Below are positions 1 through 11,022 of a DNA stretch of 64,000 nt, piece after piece (positions within the stretch are counted from its first letter, which is position 1; each line of letters starts with the position of its first letter). The DNA comes from Xestospongia muta (taxonomy: Eukaryota; Porifera; Demospongiae; Haplosclerida; Petrosiidae). The stretch is from NCBI GenBank assembly GCA_963693285.1, contig OY848920.1:2555135-2619134 (forward strand), given 5' to 3'. The notes below the pieces were generated by a model that saw nothing but the letters and a program-made list of their open reading frames with translations, was not told the DNA's origin and searched no databases. Both the position numbers and the translations under genes were made by a program.

Positions 1-32
1 TTTGATTAAAGTTGATAGGGACAATTTGATGT

Positions 33-330
33 CATAGTTGACAGACAGTCAGAATAATTGATATTATATTTGTGTTAAATTGTCATTTATGATCTAGTAG
101 AGTTGGAATACTCTGTATATGTCATTGATATTTGGAAGGAAGCCAACTGCTTGTATATACTAGTACTAGTGTAGTTAAAGTTTTAAGTTTATTGGGTTCT
201 AATGTCTAAATTATGTCATTCATTCTTTCTATTTTTGGCTTCTTACATATGTTACACATTATACATACTTGTATTATACTTATAATGTCAACTTTGACCT
301 TTCAATATGATATCTTGACATAGGACAACA
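33..330. repeat. Interspersed/segmentally duplicated repeat block
   Basis: Non-coding AT-rich block whose landmarks recur in the same order elsewhere: a 'catagttgacag' start, 'atatttgtgt', 'gtctctgataattggaag', 'agtcaactgcttatat' and 'tttattgggttctaatgt'. Related blocks lie near 9360–9700, 11560–11900, 12430–12690, 13260–13600, 25740–26060 and 26500–26740. It behaves as a dispersed or duplicated unit rather than a gene; no transposase or terminal repeats were recognised. Confidence 0.6.
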
Positions 331-635
331 TTTCTGTATTAATACTTAGCAGCCTTTCAAAGTGACTAATGACTGCATGATAGTAATCTGCTTTTTATCA
401 AGTAAATTCTATAATTATTACTTTTTTATGTTAATATCATTTTGAGAGGAGATTGAGACTTATACATGTACATCTACATCTATATTTTCAATAGTACATT
501 GGAAATATATGTTTTATGATTAAATATTGTTTCATAAGAGTTGTTAGTTGTTCTCGATTGGATATGCCATTATGAAAGGTGAAGTAATAACGAAATTAAG
601 ATGCATAAGTGTTTCTGTATAACAAAAGTATTAAT

Positions 636-1000
636 TACAAATTCAAGGTCTCCCATCTACTTGTAAACAAATCAAGCAGGCAAAGATCTATTTATATTAT
701 TGGTACTCTCATAAACTAGCTCTGAGACAGTACAAGTTCCATCTATTCAAAGATACTTCAAAGCCTTTAAATCAAGAAACAGTGAGTGAGACACAAGCAA
801 CTAATATCAGTTATCAATCTGGTGTATTGTTGACTAGTTCCTTCTTGTATCTGTTGAAAGGAAATTATGCTGCCAGTACCATACAAGATATTGTGGCATT
901 ATTTATTAATGATACAACTGGACTATATATATATGGGATTGATATTACTAAAGAATGTTGTAATTAAAAATCAGGAAAGTCTAACTGCAGAGATTTGGTA
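636..1000 (+). pseudogene. DNRLRE-domain protein, decayed fragment
   Basis: Conceptual translation of the plus strand aligns along the middle and C-terminal part of the intact DNRLRE protein at 10250–10930 (minus). A segment like 'GLPSTCKQIKQAKIYLYYW' matches its 'DIPKSCEEIEWAKMYIRYW', and further on 'LTSSFLYLLKGNYAAS' matches 'WTSSFLALNGRDASS' and 'YIYGIDIT' matches 'YIEFDIT'. No signal peptide or start is visible, and a stop lies near 965, just after the 'DIT' motif. It is a truncated relic; orientation is opposite to the neighbouring relic at 1497–2345. The short open frame at 782–967 belongs to this relic. Confidence 0.7.
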
Positions 1001-1496
1001 GGACTAAAAAGATCAAGAAAAATGGAAAATCTGTTTTCGTTCATTGCTAAAAATGTAGCACTGTGCATACCTGATTTTAAAATCTTTAGTAATTGCTAGG
1101 ACAATGAGCAAAAAAAGAGACAAATGGTCTTATATATTAGAATTTGAATACATTAATAGAAGTATCTTTCTCTAAAGTAAACAAGTATTTTAATAGTTTT
1201 ATTTATTTATCCATACATTACATAGTATGGCAATTAAAACACTGTATATATGTACAATCATCTCTTAAAAGTAATTAAAAAATATTAATAATATAATATT
1301 ATTAATAGTATTTAACCAATGTTAACTTTAAAAAAACAGTTCAAAAATATTAATAACAACGTATACAATAATACATATTATTATAAAGGTGGAAGGTGAG
1401 TGACCTTTTGAATTATTGCACGGAGGAGGTTCCTCTCCTCGAAAATCAATTTTCTTTCTCTCTTTGACTAGGTCATATGGTCTAACATTGGTAGCG
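1001..1496. other. Intergenic, no gene seen
   Basis: Very AT-rich spacer with short homopolymers and 'aatattaat' runs. No convincing coding signal on either strand. Confidence 0.6.
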
Positions 1497-2345
1497 TTAA
1501 ATGTAGCATAAGATGGAGGGAGGGTCAGGTCGTGTATTCTGAAAGTTTAAAAATGGGACTGCTGCTGAATTGGAATGTGTTTGAAGTGAGTCTAGTTTTG
1601 TTGATGCTACATTAGTAGTAGCAATAGAGAAAATTAATGTTATTTGTTGAACAGAGTTCCAGCATCCAAATCTCACCTAATAAGACACACACAGGTGTAC
1701 ACAAAGTGTTAACATAACAACTCCTTATTAATAAGTGCTGACCTTTACATACCAAGATAAAGACAATAATTATGATAACAATTATTAGTACTAGTACAAA
1801 AATAATACCAATAATAATACCAGCAATAGTTCCTTCACCTAATACTAAAATAAGAGAAGAGATATAACAATATTCTTGTATTACATTACTTACCACTTGA
1901 TCCATTTGTAGAAGTAGTACAAATCCTATTAGAAATCCTCGTACTGATCCTACTGAGGTAGTAGATAGTCGTACAGTTGATGTAAATCTGTGTATAGTTG
2001 TTAAAGTGGGTATAGGCAGCAATGAATGTACTACTGTAGTATAAGAATGGTCTTCATTATAATTGTGATTACAAAGGACATTAACATAAGGTTTACCAGC
2101 AGTACATTTTTGGCGGAAGAAACAGATATTATGTCCTTTTCATTTTCATTTGTAGCTCAGACTAGGACACCATACTTGGGCTCTCACGTGCCTCAGTAAT
2201 ATTAAGCTTGATATATACTCTCCTTGTTTGATTAGGACATAATATCACATTATATTGTACATACGTTAAAGCATCATTTTCATCCATAGCTAAGAATTAA
2301 AGGACTAATCCATGCTCTACCAGATTGACAATTGATAGCATATTG
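1497..2345 (-). pseudogene. DNRLRE domain + C-terminal membrane segment, broken gene
   Basis: Reading leftwards on the minus strand, roughly 2345–2040 resembles the C-terminal DNRLRE region ('YIKLNITEA', 'YGVLV', 'ATNENEK', 'GKPYVNVLCN') but crosses stops and frames. An acidic/Thr-rich linker follows to 1894, a GT–AG intron (1893–1845), and an exon 1844–1753 coding a membrane helix beginning 'LGEGTIAGIIIGIIFVLVL'. A second intron (1752–1677) and a tail exon follow, with an open frame of about 57 codons to TAA at 1499–1497. The intact 3' exon structure suggests a recently functional type I membrane protein whose extracellular DNRLRE domain has decayed. The link of domain to membrane exon is repeated in fragments at 17340–17690 and 27720–28070. 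Confidence 0.65.
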
Positions 2346-3419
2346 TTATTTCAACCATTGTTTTCATTACCATAATCTTATGAATATGAAGTAAGTCCAG
2401 TATGCAGTTACCACAAAGCCAAAACATGCATGTCTAACTTAATATGTATAAAGTCAACTATAAGCCAAAAAATACTCTTTGTATTTTATGTCCAATAATT
2501 GAAACTTTGAGGGAAAGATAGATAATTTATATGTCAAAATATATGTCTCTTATTATTTTTGATAACCAAAACTAGTTCCCCAAGACCAGATTTGGTTGAT
2601 AATAATGGTCCTTTTTTACTAAAAAATTACACCAGACTATTTTTGCCGACCAAACTTTAATTGGTCCTACCATTTTTAGCCCAATAGAGCATTTTGTAAT
2701 CGCAGCTATATGTAGTTGATGAAAATATCATTTTCCTATCTTAGTCAACTGTCTTATTCCATTCTTTTCATAGTGTAGAGTTGAAGGACAACAAATGAGA
2801 AAAAGAACGTATGAGTCCACCAATAACAGTTTATATAACCACTATGTAAACATTAAGATCTACATTCCATTCATTCCAATGGAGTAGTAAGCCTAGTTCA
2901 CTTCCAGACCTACTTTTGTCTGTCTGCTTATCAAAAAAGTAGGAAGGGCTAACTCACTAGACTAATAAATTTGTTGATTTGGTAATGCAATGTCTGCTAC
3001 ATGTATGTAATACTTTAGTAAACTCATGTCTCTTTATCTGAAAATCACTAATCCTTCCAAGGACCACATCCTAGCTGTAATCCACTAATATACAATCATT
3101 AATTTAACATTGACTCCTTTGTGTTCATGAAGTATGACAACTAACCTGAGCTTAATCATAAAGCTCTAAAAGATTTGTTAGGATAGACATTATTGACTTG
3201 TATTAACAGTTTATAATTCATCAGTTAATTAAGTAGCACTGTTAGACAGCACTTATATTACAGAGAAACATTTTGTGTATCATTTAAGGAAGTACATGCA
3301 TATACGTGACCACCAATGATGTACTAACAATAGTACATCTATCACTGTAAAACTAATATGTCCTTTTAAAAACTAATTTGTAGTTGATTGATTACTGCGA
3401 AATCTAAAATTAATACGAA

Positions 3420-3890
3420 TCACTCAATGTATGTTTTGATGCTTACAATATACCAAAATAGCTCATTGATCAGTTTACAAGAAAACTACATTACATAGTA
3501 ATTCATCCATGTTAGTTACAAATTTGAATATTAAAATATTATGCTAAATTTACAATATGCAATTGTCCGTCCATACCACATATGAGCTTGTCCTTTTTGG
3601 TAATAATGTAATTAAGTAAACAAACTACATAATTATAAAAACTGACATGACAGATTATTAATTACATAATCTGACAGATGTCCACATTTCTACATAATTA
3701 TATATTGATTATGTGAATTACTCACCGTATGTTTTGATGCTTACAACATAACAAAATTGCACAGTGAGTAATTTAGTTAACTAAACAAACTACATAATTA
3801 CAAGGAATGACATGTCAGGTTACATATATATCATTAATAATTATGTAATCTGACAGATGTCCACATTTCTGCATAATTATATATTATAAT
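3420..3890. repeat. Local direct repeats
   Basis: 'gtatgttttgatgcttacaa' occurs near 3430 and again near 3728. 'aatctgacagatgtccacat' occurs near 3667 and near 3847, each followed by 'ttctRcataattatatatt'. This indicates tandem duplication with about 170–300 bp offsets. The second copy ends in sequence related to foldback family C found upstream of the other receptor copies. Confidence 0.7.
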
Positions 3891-3943
3891 TTCATTAATG
3901 CAAACATCATCATTCTAATTGATGATCATTAAGACTTGAGAGT

Positions 3944-3956
3944 TTCTAGAAGATTC
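3944..3956 (+). promoter_or_regulatory. Heat-shock-element-like motif upstream of copy 1
   Basis: TTCtaGAAgaTTC, three alternating inverted nTTCn/nGAAn units matching the heat-shock factor consensus, about 330 bp before the ATG. The same spot is retained at 18235–18247 (copy 2) and 41564–41576 (copy 5), and in the spacers of copies 6 to 8. It is degraded in copies 3 and 4. Retention may only reflect recent duplication. Confidence 0.3.
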
Positions 3957-4168
3957 TGAAAGCAATGAGGATGATGACAATACATCTCTAACTTATTTTG
4001 ATATGCAACTACAAAAAGTAGCCAAATTTCAAGACCTCCTTGTAGGTATAAAATATAACTAAATATTTTTAATATTTGTGACGTCATACATTTAATTTTA
4101 AATTTACATATATTATGTCATAATTACTAGGAACTATGAATATTAATCATTCGTGGTTAACTATATAT

Positions 4169-4176
4169 TGACGTGA
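4169..4176 (+). promoter_or_regulatory. CRE-like TGACGTGA in the conserved proximal promoter
   Basis: TGACGTGA lies 105–115 bp before every receptor ATG: 4169, 18477, 28845, 35243, 41797, 48332, 54865 and 61392. It resembles a bZIP (CREB/ATF) half-palindrome. A second conserved stretch, 'gttgacaatagtctacattc', follows 30–60 bp before the ATG. Proximal sequence from here to the ATG is conserved in all copies, including the older ones (1 to 3), so it is the best promoter candidate. The binding factor is inferred. Confidence 0.4.
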
Positions 4177-4282
4177 TCTTTTTATTCTAGTTGTCGCAAA
4201 CTGTAAAGTTTTTGATTGCCGATAGTAGATAGTACATAATCAGTTGACAATAGCCTATATTCGTGAGGTTAGTGAGCTAGTC

Positions 4283-7200
4283 ATGTTTACTGCTGTGTGG
4301 CTCTGTGTCATGTCTCTTATTTATCTCTCAACTAAAGCTGGAGATGTTAAAATGTAAGTTATATATGAGTGTTGATATAGTACTTTCTCTCTCTCTTTCT
4401 AGTGACTTAGAATTCTCACTAGTTCTTCAGTATACATACCCACCTAGTAATGACTTATGTTATAAATTAAATGTACCAAATGAAGGTGTTCTCATTAAAG
4501 CATTAATAGACAATACTACAGTTGTTCCACTTCATTTCTATTATGTAAATGGAACAGAAGATAATATTCCTAATAACAGGAAAAATATTCCCACAGTGAC
4601 CTTCATTAACTCATCATTCCTTAATTTAACATATAATGATACTGCATATAATACTACTACATATGCTACATATACTACATATACTGTCCCATTTACTGCC
4701 TCATCAGCTGTTGGACCATATCTTTATAACATTACCATTAACAATGATCTACTGTTAAATCAAACAGTACGTTTTGCATGGAATCAGACATACAGAGCAC
4801 CTCGTGCTAATTGTGATGTGTGGGCGTTAGACAATATCAGTGTATCTCTACAATACAATGGATGTTATCGACAAATATATCAACAAGATTTTAATAATGA
4901 GGAAACCCCTGATTGGGATCTCGTTAACTCAACTATCTCATTTAACTCTAGTCAATGTGATAGTTCAAGTGGTTGTCTTTATTTTACTGGTGGTCCTAAC
5001 TATAGAACAGTAGCAAGTCGTCAGGCTACATCCCCAATGTTAGATCTTCAAGTTATTACACCAGTTACTCTACTGTCTTCACCTACTACTTATAAAGAGA
5101 ATATTTGTAATAATGATGACAATATAATGTAAGTAATGTCTTTATATATCAATAAATACAATGTATATCTTTCTTCTCAGAATTATAACTTTCTTACTTC
5201 AATTAACTCAATTCATTGGACATAGTCCATGTACTGATACCTCCCCTAATGCTATTCTTCTCTCTCTACATACTGAAGATACCTCATCACCTTTGGCATA
5301 TTTTGTACCAGTGGGTAACAAATTCTGGTCTAATTTTAATGGTAGTAGCTTATATAATGTTCCAATATACTCTCCTAGTAGTACTCAGAGTACATTAATT
5401 ACAACATGCATTAATAACAATATCAGTGAATTCTCATTGAGTTGGATACAAGAGAACTATACTATTGATAAAGATATTTGGAGTCTTAGTCAAGTCAATA
5501 TAACATTGGAACAATATGAGTTATGTCATAAAAATGAGTGAGTAGTAACTCTTTATATTATATTATAATTATATCTTTTAGATCTTGGAGTCTTTATAAT
5601 GGTAATATATCACAATCATTATGTACTAATAACAGTACATTGATGTTTGATAATGGAAATGGATCATCACTTCGTAGTGCTAAACTTTCACTCTCCTATC
5701 ATTGTGACATATCATCAATTACTGTAGTAACCTCTAGTATTGAACCCTCAGTAACTAGTATAACCAGTTTGACCAGTATGACCAGCACTGATGTTATGAC
5801 TACACCATCTCCAAGTCCTATAAATTGTTCTACTGATGGTATATGGCCAGAGACACTACCAGGTTATAATGTCACTGGTTTATACTGTTATAAAGGAACT
5901 GTTAATGGTAAATGATATCTTTTCTTCTACTTACATTATAATCCTCTCTAACAGGTACTAGACTATGTAAACAAGATGGAAACTGGGATGATAATATTTA
6001 TTGTTTTACTAGTAAACAATTTAATACTGTATTATCAAAAGTATAGCACTAATATAATTTGAAATATCATCTCTTACTCTATGACATACACAGATCAATA
6101 GTTCTTCTGTAATGGCTTTGAAAATATTAAGTGAAAATAATGAAGATATAACAATTGATCAAACCATTTTTTTATTGTCTACTATTGTTAATAACCAGTT
6201 AATCCAGTCACCAGAAAATGTTTCAAATAATTTCACAAAGGTATACAATATAATGTGATTGATTACAATTTATGATATTTTTATAGTATTTTAATAATGT
6301 TATTGTTAATGTACTGACAAACAAGACCATTCCTAATAATAAGGTTTATATTTGATTACTAAATAATTACATTAATAATTGCAGGATATGAGGCGATCTA
6401 TTGGTAGTCAACTTCTCCTAACATTAGATCTATTTGCACTATATCTCTATAATACTACAGGACTACAGATGATAGGAGATACTATTGGTATGTATATATA
6501 AATAGTTCTTATTTTATATCTCTCTTGTATATATAGCATTTACTGTTAAAGAGATTACAACTATAACTGGTCCAATTCAAGCAATATCTGTTAATAATAA
6601 TTCCATTACATTACCTCCTGATGTATTTGATAATTTACCAGTTAAAATAGCTTCATTTTACTACCAAAACTTATCAAGATGGTTACCTCCTGATCATCCT
6701 AATCAATCTATCATATCTCCAGTTCTCTCCTCTACTAATTGTACAGATTGTTCTATAAGAGATCTGACTACACCAGTTAATATAGTGTTTAACCTGTCTA
6801 GTCAACAGGTATAACAAGACATGCTCTGTTGCCATAATAACTATTATTTAAACAGATATCAAGTACTGATAATTTATCTTGTGTATACTGGAAGTTTGAA
6901 TTGTACATAATACTATCAGTAATATATTAAGTGAATTATATCTCCTGTTAGATCTGATATAAAATTACCAAGTGGCAAGTGGAACACTAATGGGTGTGGT
7001 CTTATTAGTCAAGAGGGCACAACAGTAACATGTCAATGTGATCATCTAACACACTTTGCTATTCTACTTAGTCCAGGAGTACCAGTATGTCAGCCTGTCC
7101 ATCTGTATATATAACTGCCCATTTTATAGGTTAGTGACAAAAATATTAAGATCCTTCAAACTATAGGTATTGTGTTAATACCTATCTCTCTGATATGTAT

Positions 7201-8629
7201 GTTACTGACAATATTGACCTATCTTTGTATGAGGTAAGACTTACACATGCACATGCATTATATCATTGATAATATATATGTCCATAGATCACTGTGGAAT
7301 ATGAGGAACTATATTCATGTTATGTTATGTAGTAATTTATTGATAGCACAACTCTTGTTTGTAGTCGGTATTGAACAAACCAAGTATTGGGTATGTGGTC
7401 ATGTGACATTCATGTGAATATTATTGTTGTGTATTATATATAGTTCGTATGTTCAGCAATAGCTGTAGTACTGCAGTACATGTTTCTAGTGACATTTATG
7501 TGGATGTTAATAGAGGGTGTGGTCTTATACATTGCTTTGGTTAGGGTCTTCGTGACACGGCCTAAACAATACATAATGCGTTTTACACTTCTAAGTTATG
7601 GTCTGTTAATTATATTCATTGATGTATTAATTATTATTATAATTTTTAGGTATTCCTGGAGTATACATGTTGATTATAATACCTATTGGGTATCTTGTTG
7701 GTACTGATGAAAACCACACCCACTACTTGTTATATGATAATGAAAAGCTGGTTGGGTCAGTAATAAAGTTATAATAACATAATGACATTTTTATTAATTT
7801 TTTAGATGTTGGCTAAATTATGAGAGTGGATTTATATGGACGTTTATTGTACCAGTTATCATAATACTTCTAGTAATTTTAATGAATAGATACATTGATG
7901 ATATACATAATGACATTTTTCAGGTCAATATTGGGCTCTTCATTATGGCTATTGTGATAATAAGAAAACGACAAAAACGTCAACTACATAAAAATCAAAC
8001 TGCTAATGTCAAGTATGATGTATTTATTTTATTATTTGTCAATTTTTTTTCTGCAGACAATGGATAAAAGCTTCTATATCACTTACTATAGTGATGGGTA
8101 TAGGATGGCTAGCTAATGTTCTTTTCTTTACTGACAAATTACTCTTTATTGCATATATAATGACAGTCTTTATTGCTGGTCAAGGTATTATTATCTTTAT
8201 ACTTTATGTCCCTCTCTCTAAACATGTAAGTCTAATTATTAGCAGATATAAATGTCACACTCATGCACACACGCACACACACACAGGTAAGAGAGGCATA
8301 CTTAAAATGGTGGTACAATAAAAAGAGAAAATATCAATTTTTTAGCAAAATATATCTTATTAAAACAACTTCATTACAGACACCAGTGAGTTACAATGAT
8401 GTTATTATCAATATATCTTATTTCCTTACAGAATGATGTTAAAAAGTCTGAAAGATCAGTTCCAGCTGTTAACAAACATGATGAATATACTTTAGGAACA
8501 TTTGATGGTAAATATGTATAGTATGTAGAGCAGGTATTGATCTATTGTTTAGTATTAGAGAGTTCATCAGATATTTTGAAGAAATTAAAGAATGCTAAAG
8601 AGAGAAATGAAGCTAAACTGGCTATATAA
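4283..8629 (+). CDS. Adhesion-type GPCR, copy 1 (intact, 21 exons)
   Basis: Exons: 4283–4353, 4403–5128, 5181–5537, 5582–5907, 5955–6040, 6094–6240, 6287–6343, 6385–6487, 6537–6808, 6856–6902, 6952–7084, 7130–7233, 7288–7390, 7444–7600, 7650–7755, 7806–7872, 7924–8012, 8057–8225, 8287–8385, 8432–8507, 8553–8629. They total 3372 nt, 1123 residues. The signal peptide is residues 1–20. Two Reelin-like repeats follow (key W150/W164 and W354/W366), then a Ser/Thr stalk (about 430–465), an HRM-like module (C467–C510), a GAIN-like region (about 520–760) and a GPS (C724, W727, 'CQCDHLTHF', predicted cut L763/T764). Seven membrane segments occupy about 776–1040, with TM6 'GIGWLANVLFF' and TM7 'GQGIIIFILY'. 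A charged tail ends at 1123. AATAAA is at 8688–8693. It is probably a surface receptor that self-cleaves and signals through its tethered Stachel peptide (family knowledge). Ligand unknown. Confidence 0.92.
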
Positions 8630-8693
8630 TTATCATATTCCTGTGAAGGAGCTGAGATTGTACCTTAATTTTAAATTACTGACAGTCAATAAA

Positions 8694-9359
8694 TCATGTC
8701 ATTTTATTAATAATATTTAAATGTAGTAATGTATTGTTATTTTATTAGTTACCAGATTATGTTGTTATTATTGTTATTTTTCACATAGTTTAATTCTATC
8801 TTTAGTTACCTATACTTACAATTATCCAGATACAATCTCTGAAAATTAACACATTAAATTAGTAATTGACTTCACAAGTGAAAATTAATGGATGTGACTA
8901 AGTAATTAGAAAAATTTGCTAAATTTAAATGTATATGTTGTCACTAAATGTTTAAAAGTATATATTATATGAACATAAACTGCCTTTAATTTAAAAAAAT
9001 TATTTAATGTAGGAATGTTGGTAAAAACAACTAATCAAGCTCAATGTAGGAATAGTTATATGGACATTCCTACATAGTAACCACACTATCAAGGGCATAA
9101 TACTTTACCGAAACATTATAGCCTTTTCTTTATACTTCATATAGCACTGTTTGCCTTAAAATTTTGCTATAATTCTTGTACAAATTTGTACATAAGAAGT
9201 ATAAGTGAAAGGCTATAATTTTTCAGCAATAACCACATAGGTAGATAAGTCATTTAAAACCATAGAATGAGGATGTATGTCAACCACTACTTAGATGCCA
9301 CCTTTAATTATAATAGATTTAATTTAATATTTGAAAAATATTCATGATATGAACAATTG
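8694..9359. other. Spacer downstream of copy 1
   Basis: No gene seen. Contains an imperfect inverted repeat at about 9115–9225 whose arms are 'attatagccttttcttta' and its complement with about 60 nt between. A fragment of the same arm recurs near 24190. Confidence 0.55.
9115..9225. repeat. Small foldback repeat
   Basis: Left arm 'ccttttctttatacttc' near 9125 pairs with 'gaagtataagtgaaagg' near 9199. Could be a MITE relic; flanking target duplication is not clear. Confidence 0.5.
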
Positions 9360-9705
9360 ATGATTATATATTGTTTCCTATGCATAGTTGACAGATAGTC
9401 AGATTAATCAATAAAATACTTGTGATAAATTGATAGGTTTTAATGTTATGATAAGGCCTATATATGCCTTATATGGAACAGTAGTGTAAACATAGTTTGT
9501 TCTATATAACTCAGACTTTTCGTACAAGAGATTAAGAGGTTCATTGTTTATAAAGATGACTCTGTCATGTTTTATAAAGAAGAAATATTCTAACACTTTG
9601 AATATTAATCATATGTGGTATGAGTTAATAGAGTAAACGTAGTCTGTATATGTCTCTGATAATCGGAGAGGGTCACCTTCATACACACACACACACACAC
9701 ATATA
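9360..9705. repeat. Duplicated repeat block with CA run
   Basis: Closely parallels 13260–13600, with shared 'gtacaagagattaagag' and 'gatgactctRtcatgttt'. This copy ends in a (CA)n run at about 9681–9700; the other ends in (TA)n. Short minus-strand open frames here are not conserved as protein. Confidence 0.65.
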
Positions 9706-10190
9706 TTATAGATGTCTTCAATTTATTGAGTTGTAATGTCCAACTCATATCATGCTTTCTTTATATTTTGGCTTCTCATATAATTATTATATTTTATATA
9801 CATACTTGTGATACACATACAATGTCAACTTTCAACTTTCACTATGATGTCATGACATAAAATGACATTTCTGTGTTAATAATATTTATGACTTTTAAAG
9901 TGACTTAGACAACATAGCCTGTAGTCTGCTTTTTATCAAACATGTTCTCATTGACCCTTATAATTAATACTTAATTCTGTTAATATTTTTGAGGACATGT
10001 GTGTTTGGTAATGCATTGTACATGAATAGCTAATAAATTTGATCTGTTTCATGTATTATAACATATCTTAGACAAGGTAATAATGACATGTGATATTGAA
10101 TATTTTCAGAAAAAAAAACCACACTAATAATACGCAAGTATAATGAATAATTAGGGGAAAAGAACAATGTAAAATATTATATTATTACAC
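9706..10190. other. Spacer, no gene seen
   Basis: Low-complexity AT-rich sequence continuing the repeat block and leading into the 3' side of the DNRLRE gene. Confidence 0.5.
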
Positions 10191-10249
10191 GAGGGGTGTT
10201 AAACAGTAATACAGTATTGAGAATGAATAATTATTCTTGCTTCATTGTC

Positions 10250-10930
10250 CTAGTATTTACAAAGGACGTTAACAAAAGGTTTGCCAGTGTCGCGTTCTCG
10301 GCTGTAGAAACGGATATCACGTCCATCTTGTTTCTCATTGGTAGCCAGGACCAGAACACCGTAGTTATCTTCTCCAGATTTCCATTTACGAGATACCTCA
10401 GTAATATCAAACTCTATATATTGTCCATTTGGACGGCTTGTAAAAATATTCACAGAATCTTCTACACGACTTGAAGCATCTCTTCCATTCAGAGCTAAGA
10501 AGGAACTAGTCCATTTTTCATCAGATTTACGATAAACACTAGTTGCTTGTGCCTCATTCCATTCTTGTTTGATTTGATGAACTTGAAGTGTTCGTACAAT
10601 AAATGGAACTTCTTTGACTGTCATAGAGCTGTCCTTATACGAGAACCAGTAACGTATATACATCTTTGCCCACTCGATCTCTTCACATGACTTTGGGATA
10701 TCTTGAAATTGTAATAGCATTCTTTTCTTGGGAAAATCTGTATGCTTTCCAACAATTAGGAAGTTGCTTTTGTTATGATTTGAATTATCATAAATAAAAA
10801 CATCTTGAGTAGCATCAAGTTTATAAATGTAGCCATTACCAGTGTCTATTCGTTCGTTAGCTGCACTGGAAAAGCTTACCAGAAACATGACTATAATTGT
10901 AGTCAGAGCTACAGATGAGAATGTATTCAT
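10250..10930 (-). CDS. Secreted DNRLRE-domain protein
   Basis: Single-exon frame of 226 codons. Residues 1–23 form a signal peptide ('MNTFSSVALTTIIVMF…SSAA'); the rest is one DNRLRE/CBM96-like beta-sandwich domain. Landmarks are 'DVFIYDN', 'KRMLLQFQDIP', 'AKMYIRYW', 'EWNEAQATSVYRK', 'YIEFDITEVSRKW', 'NYGVLVLATNE', 'IRFYSRE' and the ending 'FVNVLCKY'. Such domains occur in extracellular proteins and some bind polysaccharide; a binding role here is inference. The ATG at 10930 is chosen because the signal peptide begins there. A TATTTAA box lies about 95 bp upstream (11029–11023). Unlike the relics at 1497–2345, it has no membrane segment. Base use is less AT-biased than the flanks, consistent with selection. 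Confidence 0.85.
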   Translation of the reverse strand: MNTFSSVALTTIIVMFLVSFSSAANERIDTGNGYIYKLDATQDVFIYDNSNHNKSNFLIVGKHTDFPKKRMLLQFQDIPKSCEEIEWAKMYIRYWFSYKDSSMTVKEVPFIVRTLQVHQIKQEWNEAQATSVYRKSDEKWTSSFLALNGRDASSRVEDSVNIFTSRPNGQYIEFDITEVSRKWKSGEDNYGVLVLATNEKQDGRDIRFYSRERDTGKPFVNVLCKY

Positions 10931-11022
10931 TTTTTGTCAACGACTTTCCAAAAACTTGAATGTAAATGAGATTTAGTAAAAGAAGAGTCGTATACTGAAT
11001 ATTTCATACGATATTTGTCCAC

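Larger units (their letters stand above)
2346..4160. other. Spacer upstream of GPCR copy 1
   Basis: No gene seen. About 2810–3190 is homologous to the spacer at 24770–25060 and, in part, to the 3' spacers of copies 3 to 7 (e.g. 34310–34560), sharing 'tccaaggaccacatcctag'. It therefore looks like the 3' flank of a lost upstream array unit. 3420–3890 holds local direct repeats. Confidence 0.6.

Noticed and set aside
5216..5398. Second open frame overlapping exon 3, recurring in all copies
   Set aside because: Out-of-frame shadow of exon 3; in copy 2 it becomes linked only because of the one-base deletion.
7480..7707. 75-codon frame ending '…WVSCWY' after TM3
   Set aside because: Reads through the 49-nt intron 14. 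Splicing it out restores TM4 'IPGVYMLIIIPIGYLVG', which fits adhesion receptors.
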